From: Streptomyces clavifer
GTDB lineage: Bacteria > Actinomycetota > Actinomycetes > Streptomycetales > Streptomycetaceae
NCBI GenBank assembly: GCA_014651175.1
Contig: BMWJ01000002.1
Span: 1 to 64,000 of the forward strand
Direction of reading: 5' to 3'
DNA: 64,000 bases
Shown here: positions 17,266-25,442 of the stretch, piece by piece
Layout of the letters: each line of letters begins with the position of its first letter
How positions within the stretch are numbered: the stretch's first letter is position 1
Notes under the pieces: generated by a model
Databases searched by the model: none
Seen by the model: the letters and a program-made list of their open reading frames with translations, nothing else
Told to the model about the DNA's origin: nothing
Program-made: the position numbers and the translations under genes

Positions 17266-18207
17266 ATGGGGGCTGGCCACGATCACGGGCACACGCACGG
17301 AGGGCCGCCCCCGACGGGCACGGCCGCCGCCGCGTACAAGGGCCGGCTCAGGGTCGCGCTGGGCATCACGCTCGGCGTCATGGTCATGGAGATCATCGGC
17401 GGGCTGCTCTCCGACTCGCTCGCCCTGATCGCGGACGCGGCCCACATGGCGACCGACGCGCTCGGCCTCGGTATGGCCCTGCTCGCGATCCACTTCGCCA
17501 ACCGGCCGGCCGGGCCCAACCGCACCTTCGGCTTCGCCCGTGCCGAGATCCTGGCGGCACTGGCCAACTGTCTGCTGCTCCTGGGGGTCGGCGGTTATCT
17601 GGTCTTCGAGGCCGTCGACCGCTTCATCACCCCGGCCGAGACCCAGGGCGGTCTGGCCATCGCGTTCGCCGCCGTCGGCCTGGTCGCCAACGTCGTCTCC
17701 CTGTCCCTGCTGATGCGCGGGCAGAAGGACAGCCTCAACGTGAGGGGTGCCTATCTGGAGGTGGTCGCGGACACTCTCGGCTCGGTCACGGTGCTCGTCT
17801 CGGCGGGCATCATCATGGCCACCGGCTGGCAGGCCGCCGACCCGATCGCCTCGCTGCTGATCGGCCTCATGATCGTCCCGCGGACGGTGAAGCTCCTGCG
17901 CGAGACGCTCAACGTGCTGCTGGAGTCGGCGCCCAAGGGCGTCGACATGGAAGAGGTGCGCGCCCACATCACGGCCCTGCCGGGTGTGCTGGACGTCCAC
18001 GACCTGCATGCCTGGACCATCACCTCCGGCATGCCCGTGCTCTCCGCGCACGTGGTCGTCCACCAGGAGATGCTGGACTCGATCGGGCACGAGAAGCTCC
18101 TGCACGATCTGCAGGGCTGCCTGGGCGTGCACTTCGACGTCGAGCACTGCACCTTCCAGCTGGAGCCGAGCGGGCACGCGGAGCACGAGGCGAGACTCTG
18201 CCACTGA
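17266..18207 (+). CDS. Cation diffusion facilitator (Zn/Co/Cd exporter)
   Basis: A 313-residue CDF family protein. The N-terminus is His-rich (HDHGHTHG), followed by six membrane segments. The metal-site motifs are DSLALIADAAHMATD in TM2 and HxxxD-like EVVADTLGS in TM5. The cytoplasmic C-terminal domain (DVHDLHAWTITSG) has the usual histidines. It exports divalent metal in exchange for protons. The ATG follows GGAGGCG. It is a single-gene unit between two hairpins; no metalloregulator is adjacent. Confidence 0.93.
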   Translation: MGAGHDHGHTHGGPPPTGTAAAAYKGRLRVALGITLGVMVMEIIGGLLSDSLALIADAAHMATDALGLGMALLAIHFANRPAGPNRTFGFARAEILAALANCLLLLGVGGYLVFEAVDRFITPAETQGGLAIAFAAVGLVANVVSLSLLMRGQKDSLNVRGAYLEVVADTLGSVTVLVSAGIIMATGWQAADPIASLLIGLMIVPRTVKLLRETLNVLLESAPKGVDMEEVRAHITALPGVLDVHDLHAWTITSGMPVLSAHVVVHQEMLDSIGHEKLLHDLQGCLGVHFDVEHCTFQLEPSGHAEHEARLCH

Positions 18208-18282
18208 GCCCGGCCGGCCGGTGCTAGGGTTCCGCCGTCACGTCCGTGCACCCGGACCCGAAGTGAGAAGGAGCTGAGGTTG

Positions 18283-18351
18283 ATGACTGTCCAGACGACT
18301 GCTGCCCGGCGCAGCGACCGGTCCTTCCTCATCTCCCGGGTTCTCGGCTGA
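18283..18351 (+). CDS. Putative 22-codon leader peptide
   Basis: A short ORF beginning MTVQTTAARRSDRSF and ending in RVLG. AAGGAG lies nine bases before the ATG; a TTG one codon earlier is an alternative. It ends 60 bp before the TTG start of the methyltransferase-acetyltransferase gene. In the spacer, AGCCCT (18393-18398) can pair with AGGGTT (18408 region), which covers the next ribosome site, so translation of the leader could gate the downstream gene. It has no run of one amino acid that would name the effector. Arg (4 of 22) is the commonest charged residue. Confidence 0.5.
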   Translation: MTVQTTAARRSDRSFLISRVLG

Positions 18352-18411
18352 CCCTCGGCTGTTTCCACGTCGCCGTCGGCCGGAGCCCTCTCGATCCAAG
18401 GGTTTCCCACG

Positions 18412-19665
18412 TTGACCAATCACCTGCGTGACGCGTTCTTCGCACTGCACGACCGCCTGCCCCGGCAGAGCCCCGGTTCCGACGCCACCACACGGCGGCT
18501 CCTCGCTCTCGCGGGCCCGCAGCCCGTCCGTCCGCGCGTCCTGGACCTGGGCTGCGGTCCGGGCCGGGCCTCTCTGCTGCTCGCCGCCGAGGCGGGTGCC
18601 GAGGTGACGGCGGTCGATCTGCACCAGCCGTTCCTCGACGAGTTGCGCGAGGCCGCGGAGGCACGCGGACTCGGCGACCGGATCCGTACCGTCCGAGCCG
18701 ATATGGGCGATCTCACCGGTCCCGTCTTCGCCGACGGCTCCTTCGACCTCGTCTGGGCCGAGGGGTCGGCGTACTGCATCGGGTTCGACACCGCGCTGCG
18801 CGACTGGCAGCGGCTGCTCGCACCGGGTGGCTCGATGGTGGTCACCGAGTGCGTCTGGACCACCGGCTCACCGTCCGCCGGCGCCCGCGCTTTCTGGGAG
18901 CAGCACGTGTCGCTGCGCACGGTCGCGGCCAACGCGGCCGCGGCCGTGGCGGCGGGCTGTCATCTGCTCGGGGTGCTGGTGCAGCCCGGGAGCGACTGGG
19001 ACGAGTACTACGTCCCGCTGGCCGAGAGGGCCGCGGCGGCCGATCCGTCGGCTCCCGGTATGGAGGCCGCGCTGGCGGCCACCCGTGAGGAACTGGCGGC
19101 CCGGCGCGCGTACGGCACCGAGTACGGGTACGCCGGCTATGTGCTGCGCCCCTCCGATCCCCGGTGGCGCACCCGCCCGGAGGCGCCGGCCGACCGGGAG
19201 GCGGTGCACGGTGTCGTCTCGGCGGCGTTCCCCACCCGGGCCGAGGCCGCCCTGGTGGACGCACTGCGCGGCGACCCGGACGCCTGGCTGCCCGGCCTGT
19301 CGTACGTGGCCGAGGCGCCGGACGGTTCCGTGGCGGCGCACGCCCTGCTGACCCGGTGCCGGGTCGGGGACGCGCCGGCGCTCGCGCTGGCCCCGGTGGC
19401 CACCGCCCCCGGTCACCAGCGCGCGGGAGCGGGCCGCGCGGTCGTGCGGGCGGCGCTGGACGCTGCCCGGCTGCGGGGCGAGTCACTCGTCCTGGTGCTC
19501 GGCCATCCCGGGTACTACCCGGCGTTCGGCTTCGTACCCGCGTCGCGGTTCGGGATCCGGCCGGGCTTCGACGTTCCCGACGAGGCGATGATGGCGCTGG
19601 TCCTCGACGCGTCCGTGCCGGTTCCGGCGGGCACGATCCGCTATCCGGCCGCCTTCGGGGTCTGA
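18412..19665 (+). CDS. Methyltransferase-GNAT acetyltransferase fusion protein
   Basis: A 417-residue two-domain protein. Residues about 1-245 form a class I SAM-dependent methyltransferase (VLDLGCGPGRASLLLA, then AVDLHQPFLDELREAA, LAPGGSMVVTE). Residues about 250-417 form a GNAT domain of the YhbS type (VATAPGHQRAGAGRAVV for acetyl-CoA, GHPGYYPAFGFVPASRFGI). The TTG start (LTNHLRDAFFALHDRLPRQSPGSD) has AAGGG ten bases upstream. One continuous frame with no internal start suggests a true fusion. Substrates are unknown; the leader ORF just upstream suggests attenuation. Confidence 0.85.
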   Translation: MTNHLRDAFFALHDRLPRQSPGSDATTRRLLALAGPQPVRPRVLDLGCGPGRASLLLAAEAGAEVTAVDLHQPFLDELREAAEARGLGDRIRTVRADMGDLTGPVFADGSFDLVWAEGSAYCIGFDTALRDWQRLLAPGGSMVVTECVWTTGSPSAGARAFWEQHVSLRTVAANAAAAVAAGCHLLGVLVQPGSDWDEYYVPLAERAAAADPSAPGMEAALAATREELAARRAYGTEYGYAGYVLRPSDPRWRTRPEAPADREAVHGVVSAAFPTRAEAALVDALRGDPDAWLPGLSYVAEAPDGSVAAHALLTRCRVGDAPALALAPVATAPGHQRAGAGRAVVRAALDAARLRGESLVLVLGHPGYYPAFGFVPASRFGIRPGFDVPDEAMMALVLDASVPVPAGTIRYPAAFGV

Positions 19666-19670
19666 CGCGG

Positions 19671-19712
19671 TGTCCGTCCCGCCGTGCCCGTCGGGGTGCG
19701 GCGGGACGGACA
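19671..19712 (+). terminator. Hairpin after the fusion gene
   Basis: Perfect 13-bp stem TGTCCGTCCCGCC / GGCGGGACGGACA with a 16-nt loop, starting 5 bp after the stop. Confidence 0.75.
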
Positions 19713-19813
19713 TGCCAGCACCCGAAGTGAGGACTAGCGGCTTTTGTACGGCAGACTTGTCCGGAACCAGAGGGCCCGGCGCACCAGGCCGGGTGCCAAA
19801 GCGAAGGATGGGT

Positions 19814-20407
19814 ATGCCGACCACACCAGCCACCGCGGCGCACAGCTCGTCGAACGGCACCGCAGACGCGATCATGCTCGAACTGGTCGACGAGAGCGGC
19901 ACCACCATCGGCACCGCGGAGAAGCTCGCCGCCCACCAGGCTCCCGGCCAGCTGCACCGGGCGTTCTCCGTGTTCCTCTTCGACGAGCAGGGGCGGCTGC
20001 TGCTGCAGCGCCGCGCACTCGGCAAGTACCACTCCCCCGGCGTGTGGTCGAACACCTGCTGCGGTCATCCGTACCCGGGCGAGGCTCCCTTCGCGGCAGC
20101 CGCCCGGCGTACGTACGAGGAGCTGGGGATCTCCCCGTCGCTGCTGGCCGCCGCCGGCACGGTCCGCTACAACCACCCGGACCCGGTGTCGGGGCTGGTG
20201 GAGCAGGAGTTCAACCACCTGTTCGTCGGCATGGCGCAGGAGCAGCTCCGGCCGGACGCGGAGGAGGTCGGCGAAACGGCCTTCGTGACCGCCGGCGAGC
20301 TCGCCGACCGGCATGCGGCCGCGCCGTTCTCGGCCTGGTTCATGACGGTGCTGGATGCCGCGCGCCCCGCGATCAGGGAGCTGACGGGTCCGTCCGCGGG
20401 CTGGTGA
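19814..20407 (+). CDS. idi: Isopentenyl-diphosphate delta-isomerase, type 1
   Basis: A 197-residue Nudix-fold enzyme interconverting IPP and DMAPP. Present are the catalytic cysteine in SNTCCGHP, the Nudix-like helix AAAARRTYEELGIS, the acidic metal ligands in EQEFNHLFVG, and the C-terminal PFSAWFM. The length and near-identical N-terminus match the Streptomyces enzyme as I remember it. ATG 19814 is preferred over ATG 19808 because GAAGGA lies six bases before it. It supplies DMAPP for the hopanoid and other isoprenoid pathways; its promoter is separate from the hopanoid operon. Confidence 0.97.
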   Translation: MPTTPATAAHSSSNGTADAIMLELVDESGTTIGTAEKLAAHQAPGQLHRAFSVFLFDEQGRLLLQRRALGKYHSPGVWSNTCCGHPYPGEAPFAAAARRTYEELGISPSLLAAAGTVRYNHPDPVSGLVEQEFNHLFVGMAQEQLRPDAEEVGETAFVTAGELADRHAAAPFSAWFMTVLDAARPAIRELTGPSAGW

Positions 20408-20431
20408 CGCCGCGGGGCGGTAGGGGGGCGG

Positions 20432-20887
20432 TCAGAGCTGTGTCTTCAGTGGCAGCGCCGCCCAGATGATCTTGCCGCCTCCCGCCGTGTGCTCCACGTC
20501 GCAGGTGCCGCCCGCCTCGGCGGTGACCTCACGGACCAGCAGGAGTCCCCGCCCGCCCGTCTGCCCGTGGTCGGTGACCAGGGCGGTGGGGCGGTAGGGG
20601 TGGTTGTCCTCGACGGAGACCCTGATCCATTCGGCTCCGATGGCCACCTCCACCGCGAGCTCGGGCGAGAGCAGCGCCGCGTGCTTGACCGCGTTGGTGA
20701 CCAGCTCCGAGACGATCAGGAGCAGGCCGTGGAGGACGTCGTCGTCGACGGGGACGCCCTGCCGGTCCAGCAGGTCCCGCACGGCGTGCCGGGCCTGCGG
20801 CACCGACGCGTCGACGGCGGGGGCGGTGAAGCGCCACACCCCTTCGTACGACACGGGACGGGCCGGAACACTCTCGCGGCTCTCCAT
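20432..20887 (-). CDS. Anti-sigma-type regulatory ATPase (HATPase)
   Basis: A 151-residue GHKL-fold protein of the RsbW/SpoIIAB-like group common in Streptomyces. The N box is SELVTNAVKHA and the G box GQTGGRGLLLVREV; no kinase dimerisation domain or membrane segment is present. It probably binds or phosphorylates an anti-anti-sigma partner not encoded nearby. The frame stays open upstream; I chose the ATG at 20887 (MESRESVPARP) because the conserved core begins soon after. It is convergent with idi, 24 bp apart. Confidence 0.8.
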   Translation of the reverse strand: MESRESVPARPVSYEGVWRFTAPAVDASVPQARHAVRDLLDRQGVPVDDDVLHGLLLIVSELVTNAVKHAALLSPELAVEVAIGAEWIRVSVEDNHPYRPTALVTDHGQTGGRGLLLVREVTAEAGGTCDVEHTAGGGKIIWAALPLKTQL

Positions 20888-21035
20888 GGACCGGCACCCG
20901 CTCTCGACTAGTACCTCACCGGCTATCGGGTAACGAGTGTCGGGAAGAGCTTGGTCCGTACCGGGCCCCTGACCGCAAGTGGCCACTTATGGAAGCAATA
21001 TGACCGGGTGGATATGACAACGTCAGGTGAGGGGA

Positions 21036-21623
21036 CTACTTCTCGTCCGCTTCGTGCGTCATCTGGTCGGTCACCAGGCTGACGATGCGTCGGCCGCCGA
21101 CCCCGGTCGCGATCAGTCCGAGGCCGTCGAAGAGCAGGGCCAGCGAGAAGAAGCAGCCGAGCACGTAGAGGCTGCTGTGCGGCCAGTCGAAGAGCACGAG
21201 GAGCCCCAGCAGCAGCCCGAACGCCCCTTGCAGCAGCGTCCAGCCGAACTGCGGGCCGCGCACGACCACGCTCCCCGCCAGACGGAACACTCCCCCGGTG
21301 AGGAAGAGCAGCGCGGCGAACATGGTCAGCGCCTCGGCCGTGCCGTGCGGGTGGCGCAGGACGACCACCCCGGCCGCGATGTTCAGCGCCGCGACGACCA
21401 CACCCAGCCAGAAGTACGGGGTGCCGCGCGCCTGGATCGCGTGGAGGAGGCCGACCACGCCGCCGATGAGCAGCAGCCAGCCGAAGAGGAGCATCGAGGT
21501 GAGCGTGGCGACGCCGGTGTAGACGAGGCCGACGAGCCCCGCGATCACCAGCAGGACGCCGAGCAGGGCGAGACCGCCGAAACTGCGCTTGAGCCGCCTG
21601 CCCTCGGTCGTGGGTCCGGCCAT
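21036..21623 (-). CDS. HdeD/DUF308 family membrane protein
   Basis: A 195-residue protein made almost entirely of six hydrophobic segments in three hairpin pairs, for example LALLGVLLVIAGLVGLVYTG and MLLFGWLLLIGGVVGLLHAI. The pairwise repeated pattern is that of HdeD/DUF308 proteins. In enterobacteria HdeD is linked to acid resistance; the role in actinobacteria is not established. The ATG at 21623 has GAGGAG upstream. It is divergent from the enoyl-CoA hydratase gene. Confidence 0.82.
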   Translation of the reverse strand: MAGPTTEGRRLKRSFGGLALLGVLLVIAGLVGLVYTGVATLTSMLLFGWLLLIGGVVGLLHAIQARGTPYFWLGVVVAALNIAAGVVVLRHPHGTAEALTMFAALLFLTGGVFRLAGSVVVRGPQFGWTLLQGAFGLLLGLLVLFDWPHSSLYVLGCFFSLALLFDGLGLIATGVGGRRIVSLVTDQMTHEADEK

Positions 21624-21686
21624 CGAAAGCTCCTCGGAGTGCGCGCTTCGCGACCCCTTCCCGATCATAGGTACGGAGCGTACGGA

Positions 21687-21692
21687 TAGCAT
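21687..21692 (+). promoter_or_regulatory. Leaderless-type -10 (TAGCAT)
   Basis: TAGCAT ends exactly seven bases before the ATG of the enoyl-CoA hydratase gene, with no Shine-Dalgarno. Confidence 0.55.
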
Positions 21693-21699
21693 CCGGCGC

Positions 21700-22485
21700 A
21701 TGGATCCCAGGGAGCAGGCGCGGCTGGAGCACACCGTCTCGGACGGTGTGGCCGGCGTCGTCATCAGCAACCCCGCCAAGCGCAACGCGATGACCGCGGA
21801 CATGTGGCGGTCGCTGCCCGGCCTGCTGGAGCGGCTGGCCGCCGACCCGGCGGTGCGGGTCCTGGTGCTCACCGGTGCCGGGGACACCTTCTGCGCCGGC
21901 GCGGACATCGGCTCGCTCCGGGAGCCCGGCAGCCGTGCCCAGGAGCTCGCCGTCCGGGCGGAGGAGGCCCTGGCGGCGTTCCCGCGCCCGACGCTGGCCG
22001 CGGTGCGCGGGTACTGCGTGGGCGGCGGCAGTCAGCTCGCGGCGGCCTGTGATCTGCGGTTCGCGGAGGAGGGAGCGTCGTTCGGCGTCACCCCGGCCAA
22101 GCTCGGCATCGTCTACCCCTCCTCGTCGACCCGGCGGCTGGTCTCGCTGGTCGGCCCGGCCACCGCGAAGTTCCTGCTCTTCTCGGGCGAGCTGATCGGC
22201 ACGGAGCGGGCCCTGCGCACCGGGCTGGTGGACGAGGTGCTGCCGGCGGGCGGACTGGACGCGCGGGTGCGGTCGTTCGCGCAGGTCCTGGCGTCGGGTT
22301 CGCAGCTGACCCAGGCCGCGGCGAAGGAGTTCGCCGACGGCCGCGAGGACCGGGACGCGTACTGGTCGGAGCAGGCGCGCGGAAGCGGCGACACCGCAGA
22401 GGGGGTCGCCGCCTTCCTGGAGCGTCGCACGCCCCTCTTCACCTGGACCACGGAGCCGGCGGCAACCACCGCTACCGCAGGCTGA
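21700..22485 (+). CDS. Enoyl-CoA hydratase/isomerase family protein
   Basis: A 261-residue crotonase-fold protein. The oxyanion-hole segments are NPAKRNAM and AGADIGSLR. The second block is VRGYCVGGGSQLAAACDLRFA, in which the first catalytic Glu position of classical hydratases is occupied by Ser/Gln, while the second (about PAKLGIVYP) is also non-acidic. It may therefore be an isomerase or thioesterase-type member rather than a hydratase. The 3' end overlaps the convergent DJ-1 gene by 14 bp. The upstream frame is open, but the TANNNT promoter fixes the ATG. Confidence 0.85.
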   Translation: MDPREQARLEHTVSDGVAGVVISNPAKRNAMTADMWRSLPGLLERLAADPAVRVLVLTGAGDTFCAGADIGSLREPGSRAQELAVRAEEALAAFPRPTLAAVRGYCVGGGSQLAAACDLRFAEEGASFGVTPAKLGIVYPSSSTRRLVSLVGPATAKFLLFSGELIGTERALRTGLVDEVLPAGGLDARVRSFAQVLASGSQLTQAAAKEFADGREDRDAYWSEQARGSGDTAEGVAAFLERRTPLFTWTTEPAATTATAG

Positions 22486-23107
22486 ACCGGCTGCCCGTCC
22501 GGAACTCCTCGACCAGGGCGGCCGGGGCCTTCTCGGGGGACCCCGCGTCGTAGGGCGGCCGGGGGTCGTACTCGGTGAGCAGCTGGACGGCCCGGGCGTG
22601 CTCGTCCCCGGCGATCCGGCCGAGCAGGGTGAGGCCCATGTCGATGCCGGAGGACACTCCGGCGGCGGTGACGTACTTGCCGTCCAGGACGACGCGCTCG
22701 CCGGTGGGCTCGGCCCCGTACGTCCCGAGCATGTCGAGGGCGAGCCAGTGCGAGGTGGCACGGCGGCCGTCGAGCAGTCCGGCTGCGGCGAGCAGCAGCG
22801 AGCCGGTGCACACCGATGTCGTCCAGGTGCTGGTGGCATCGGCCGCGCGCAGCCAGCCCAGCAGGTTCTCGTTCTCCATCTGGTCGCTCTGCCCGGGGCC
22901 ACCCGGCACGAGCAGGAGGTCGGGGGCCGGGACGTCGTCGAGCGTACGGTCGGCGACGAGCGCGAGGCTCCCGCTGTCGTTGCGCACCGCTCCGGTCCGC
23001 TCGGCGACGAAGACCGTCTCGGCTCCGGGGGCGCGGCTGAGGATCTCGTAGGGCCCCACGGCATCGAGGGCGGTGAAGCGGTCGAAGAGCACGATGGCGA
23101 TCTGCAC
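22472..23107 (-). CDS. DJ-1/PfpI family protein
   Basis: A 211-residue single-domain DJ-1/PfpI protein. The nucleophile elbow is TTSVCTGSLLLAAAG, with the N-terminal AIVLFDRFTALDAVGPYEIL and LLLVPGGPG. HWLALDMLG supplies the family His region. It resembles isonitrile hydratase-like proteins, but the substrate is open. The GTG at 23107 lies 8 bp after the AraC-regulator stop with GAGGA in front, so it is in an operon with that regulator, which itself contains a DJ-1 domain. Confidence 0.87.
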   Translation of the reverse strand: MQIAIVLFDRFTALDAVGPYEILSRAPGAETVFVAERTGAVRNDSGSLALVADRTLDDVPAPDLLLVPGGPGQSDQMENENLLGWLRAADATSTWTTSVCTGSLLLAAAGLLDGRRATSHWLALDMLGTYGAEPTGERVVLDGKYVTAAGVSSGIDMGLTLLGRIAGDEHARAVQLLTEYDPRPPYDAGSPEKAPAALVEEFRTGSRFSLR

Positions 23108-23115
23108 AGGAATCC

Positions 23116-24090
23116 TCAGGGTCGGTGTCCGGACTGCACGGGCGGGGAGTTGAAGCGTCTGCGGTATTCGGCGGGCGCGGTTCCGAGTGCCTTGACGAAG
23201 GCGCGCCGCATCGCCTCGGGGGTGCCGTAGCCGCTGGCGCGCGAGATCCCGGCGACGCCGTCGGTGGTGTCCTCCAGGAGGCGGCGGGCCTGTTCGAGGC
23301 GTACCCGCTCGACGTACCGGCCCGGGGTCAGTCCGGTCTCCGCCCGGAAGGCCCGGGTGAAGTGACGGGGCGAGAGCCTGGCGCGGGCCGCGAGTGCCTC
23401 CACGCAGAGGTCGGCGTCCGGGTGCTGGGTGATCCAGTGCTGTACGTCCCGCAGCGGCTCGCGGACGGCGGTCTGAGCGGTGAGCTGGGCGCTGAACTGG
23501 GCCTGGTTGCCGGGGCGCCGCAGGAAGACGACGAGGTGGCGGGCCACGGTGAGCGCCACCTCCCTGCCGTGGTCCTCCTCCACGAGGGCGAGCGCGAGGT
23601 CGATGCCGGCGGTGACGCCCGCCGAGGTGGCCAGCCTGCCGTCGCGCACGAAGATCGGTTCGGGGTCCACCTCGACCGCCGGGTGGTCGCGGGCGAGAGC
23701 CTCGCAGAGCGACCAGTGGGTGGTCACGCGGTGGCCGTCGAGCTGCCCGGACCCGGCGAGGAGCAGCGCGCCGGAACAGACGGAGACCAGCTGCCCCGCG
23801 CGCGGGGCGTTCGCACGCAGCCAGTCGATCAGCGCCGGGTCGGGGGTGCGGGTCCCGGGCCCGCCGGGGACGAGGAGCATGTCCGGCACGCCGGCGTCGA
23901 CGAGTGCACCGTCGGGGACCAGGGTGAGGCCGCTGGAGCAGCGGACCGGCGCACCGGACAGGGAAGCGGTGCGCAGCTCGTAGGAGACCCCGGGCGTCCG
24001 GGAGGCCCCGGCGAAGACCTCCATCGGGCCGCTCACGTCGAGGCTCAGCACGTCGTCGAAGAGCACGACGAGTACGGATCGCTGCTTCAT
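23116..24090 (-). CDS. GlxA-type AraC regulator with DJ-1 domain
   Basis: A 324-residue regulator. Residues about 1-190 form a DJ-1/PfpI sensor domain (VLVVLFDDVLSLDVSGPMEVF, LLLVPGGPG, SVCSGALLLAGSG). Residues about 210-315 form an AraC HTH domain (LAARARLSPRHFTRAFRAETG and GVAGISRASGYGTPEAMRRAF). Its sensor domain resembles the protein encoded just downstream, so it may sense that enzyme's ligand or regulate it. ATG 24090 was chosen; ATG 24099 is three codons longer. It is divergent from the SCO6745-like gene. Confidence 0.92.
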   Translation of the reverse strand: MKQRSVLVVLFDDVLSLDVSGPMEVFAGASRTPGVSYELRTASLSGAPVRCSSGLTLVPDGALVDAGVPDMLLVPGGPGTRTPDPALIDWLRANAPRAGQLVSVCSGALLLAGSGQLDGHRVTTHWSLCEALARDHPAVEVDPEPIFVRDGRLATSAGVTAGIDLALALVEEDHGREVALTVARHLVVFLRRPGNQAQFSAQLTAQTAVREPLRDVQHWITQHPDADLCVEALAARARLSPRHFTRAFRAETGLTPGRYVERVRLEQARRLLEDTTDGVAGISRASGYGTPEAMRRAFVKALGTAPAEYRRRFNSPPVQSGHRP

Positions 24091-24200
24091 GCCTGCCATC
24101 CTGAGGCGGCCCGGCCCATGGCCGCAATGACGAGTTTCCCACCTTTCCTGCCATCGCGGTGACGCTGCCCATCTCATGGCCGCCCCGGGGTTCCACTCCG

Positions 24201-24220
24201 TACCGACCAGTCGGTAACGT
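24201..24220 (+). promoter_or_regulatory. TetR-like operator overlapping a leaderless promoter
   Basis: Perfect 16-bp dyad TACCGAC-CA-GTCGGTA at 24201-24216, whose right end runs into the -10 TAACGT (24215-24220) six bases before the ATG at 24227. The shape matches many TetR-family operators in Streptomyces, but the bound regulator is not evident. Confidence 0.65.
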
Positions 24221-24226
24221 GCTGCC

Positions 24227-25090
24227 ATGAGTACTCTTCCGCCGCGCGCCGGGCGCCGCTGCCACAACTCGGTCAACCCGCTGCACTCCTGCGTCTACTT
24301 CTCCCCCGACCTGGGCAAGGAGTTCGGCGAGCTCGGCATCGACGATGCGAGCGCCGCCTACTTCGCCGCCCGCGGCGCCGCGCTGGGCGCTGTCGGGGCC
24401 GGAGCGGTCACGGCCACGTTCTACAACTTCAACCACGAGCTGGTGGCACGCCACCTGCCCGCCGTGTGGTCCGTCGCCTCACCCCGGGCGGCACTCGACG
24501 CACGGCTGCGCGCCGCCGACGCGACGCTGCGCCGGGTGCTCGGCGAGGACGTCGTCGCCTCCCCCGGGATGGCGGAGGCCGCCGGACTGGCCCTGCGCGC
24601 CGCGGAGGCCTGCACCCGCCACGCCCGGCCGCTGTACGCGGCCCATGCCGATCTGCCGGTGCCGGACGAGCCGCACCTGGCCTTCTGGCACGCGGCGACG
24701 CTGCTGCGCGAGCACCGGGGCGACGCCCACCTCGTCGCCCTGCTCGAGGCCGGCCTCGACCCGGTCGAGGCCCTGGTCAGCCACACCGCCACCGGCAAGG
24801 GCATGGCGCCGCGCTGGATCCTCGCGACCCGCGGCTGGCGGCGCACCGACTGGGACGCGGCGGTCGAGCGGCTGCGCGGGCGCGGCCTGCTGGACGACAC
24901 GGGCGAGCTGACCGAGGCGGGCACGGCCCTGAGGTCCGGTCTGGAGGAGGCCACGGACCGGATGGACGCCGCGCCCTACGAGCACCTGGGCGCGGAGGGG
25001 GTGGAGCGGCTGACGGAGCTGGGGCGCGCGTACCTGTTCACGGCGGCGGCCGCCGGGGCGTTCCCGGACGACCTCGTCGGCAAGGGCTGA
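24227..25090 (+). CDS. SCO6745-like family protein
   Basis: A 287-residue mainly alpha-helical protein that I recognise as the group named after S. coelicolor SCO6745. The N-terminus RCHNSVNPLHSCVYFSP and the segment FYNFNHELVARHLPAVW are conserved landmarks. The C-terminal part (LRGRGLLDDTGELTEAGTALR) looks like a winged-helix or MarR-like fold. There is no signal peptide and the function is unknown. The gene has no Shine-Dalgarno and a -10 ending six bases before the ATG, so it is probably leaderless and repressible through the overlapping dyad. Confidence 0.75.
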   Translation: MSTLPPRAGRRCHNSVNPLHSCVYFSPDLGKEFGELGIDDASAAYFAARGAALGAVGAGAVTATFYNFNHELVARHLPAVWSVASPRAALDARLRAADATLRRVLGEDVVASPGMAEAAGLALRAAEACTRHARPLYAAHADLPVPDEPHLAFWHAATLLREHRGDAHLVALLEAGLDPVEALVSHTATGKGMAPRWILATRGWRRTDWDAAVERLRGRGLLDDTGELTEAGTALRSGLEEATDRMDAAPYEHLGAEGVERLTELGRAYLFTAAAAGAFPDDLVGKG

Positions 25091-25161
25091 GCCCGGGTAC
25101 GTTTACCGGCCGCGGTCGGGGTCAGGCGTACGAGCACACCACCCCGACGAAGGAGAACATC

Positions 25162-25290
25162 ATGCGCACGATCGCCGACGTCTTCCGCACCATCGGCTCC
25201 GCCGTGGCCACCGTGGTGACGCTCCCCTTCCGGCTCGTGGCCAAGCTCTTCGGCGGCGCGTCGCGCGGCGGCCGGACCCGCCGCGCCTGA
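25162..25290 (+). CDS. LPFR-motif small protein
   Basis: A 42-residue basic peptide with a strong Shine-Dalgarno (AAGGAG). A hydrophobic centre TIGSAVATVVTLPFRLVAKLF is followed by a Gly/Arg-rich tail. The LPFR motif is that of a small actinobacterial protein family of unknown function. It is probably amphipathic and membrane-associated. It starts 72 bp after the SCO6745-like gene. Confidence 0.75.
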   Translation: MRTIADVFRTIGSAVATVVTLPFRLVAKLFGGASRGGRTRRA

Positions 25291-25442
25291 CCGGGCGGTC
25301 CGCGGCACCACGTCCGACCAGGTCACGCGACACGGCACCCGGCCACCCGGCACAATGCAGGCGAAGGGGACCACCCCGGATGTGGACCACTCCGTGGCAC
25401 ACAGCCAGCACAGCCAGTACGAGAAGGCGAGTCGGGAAAACC

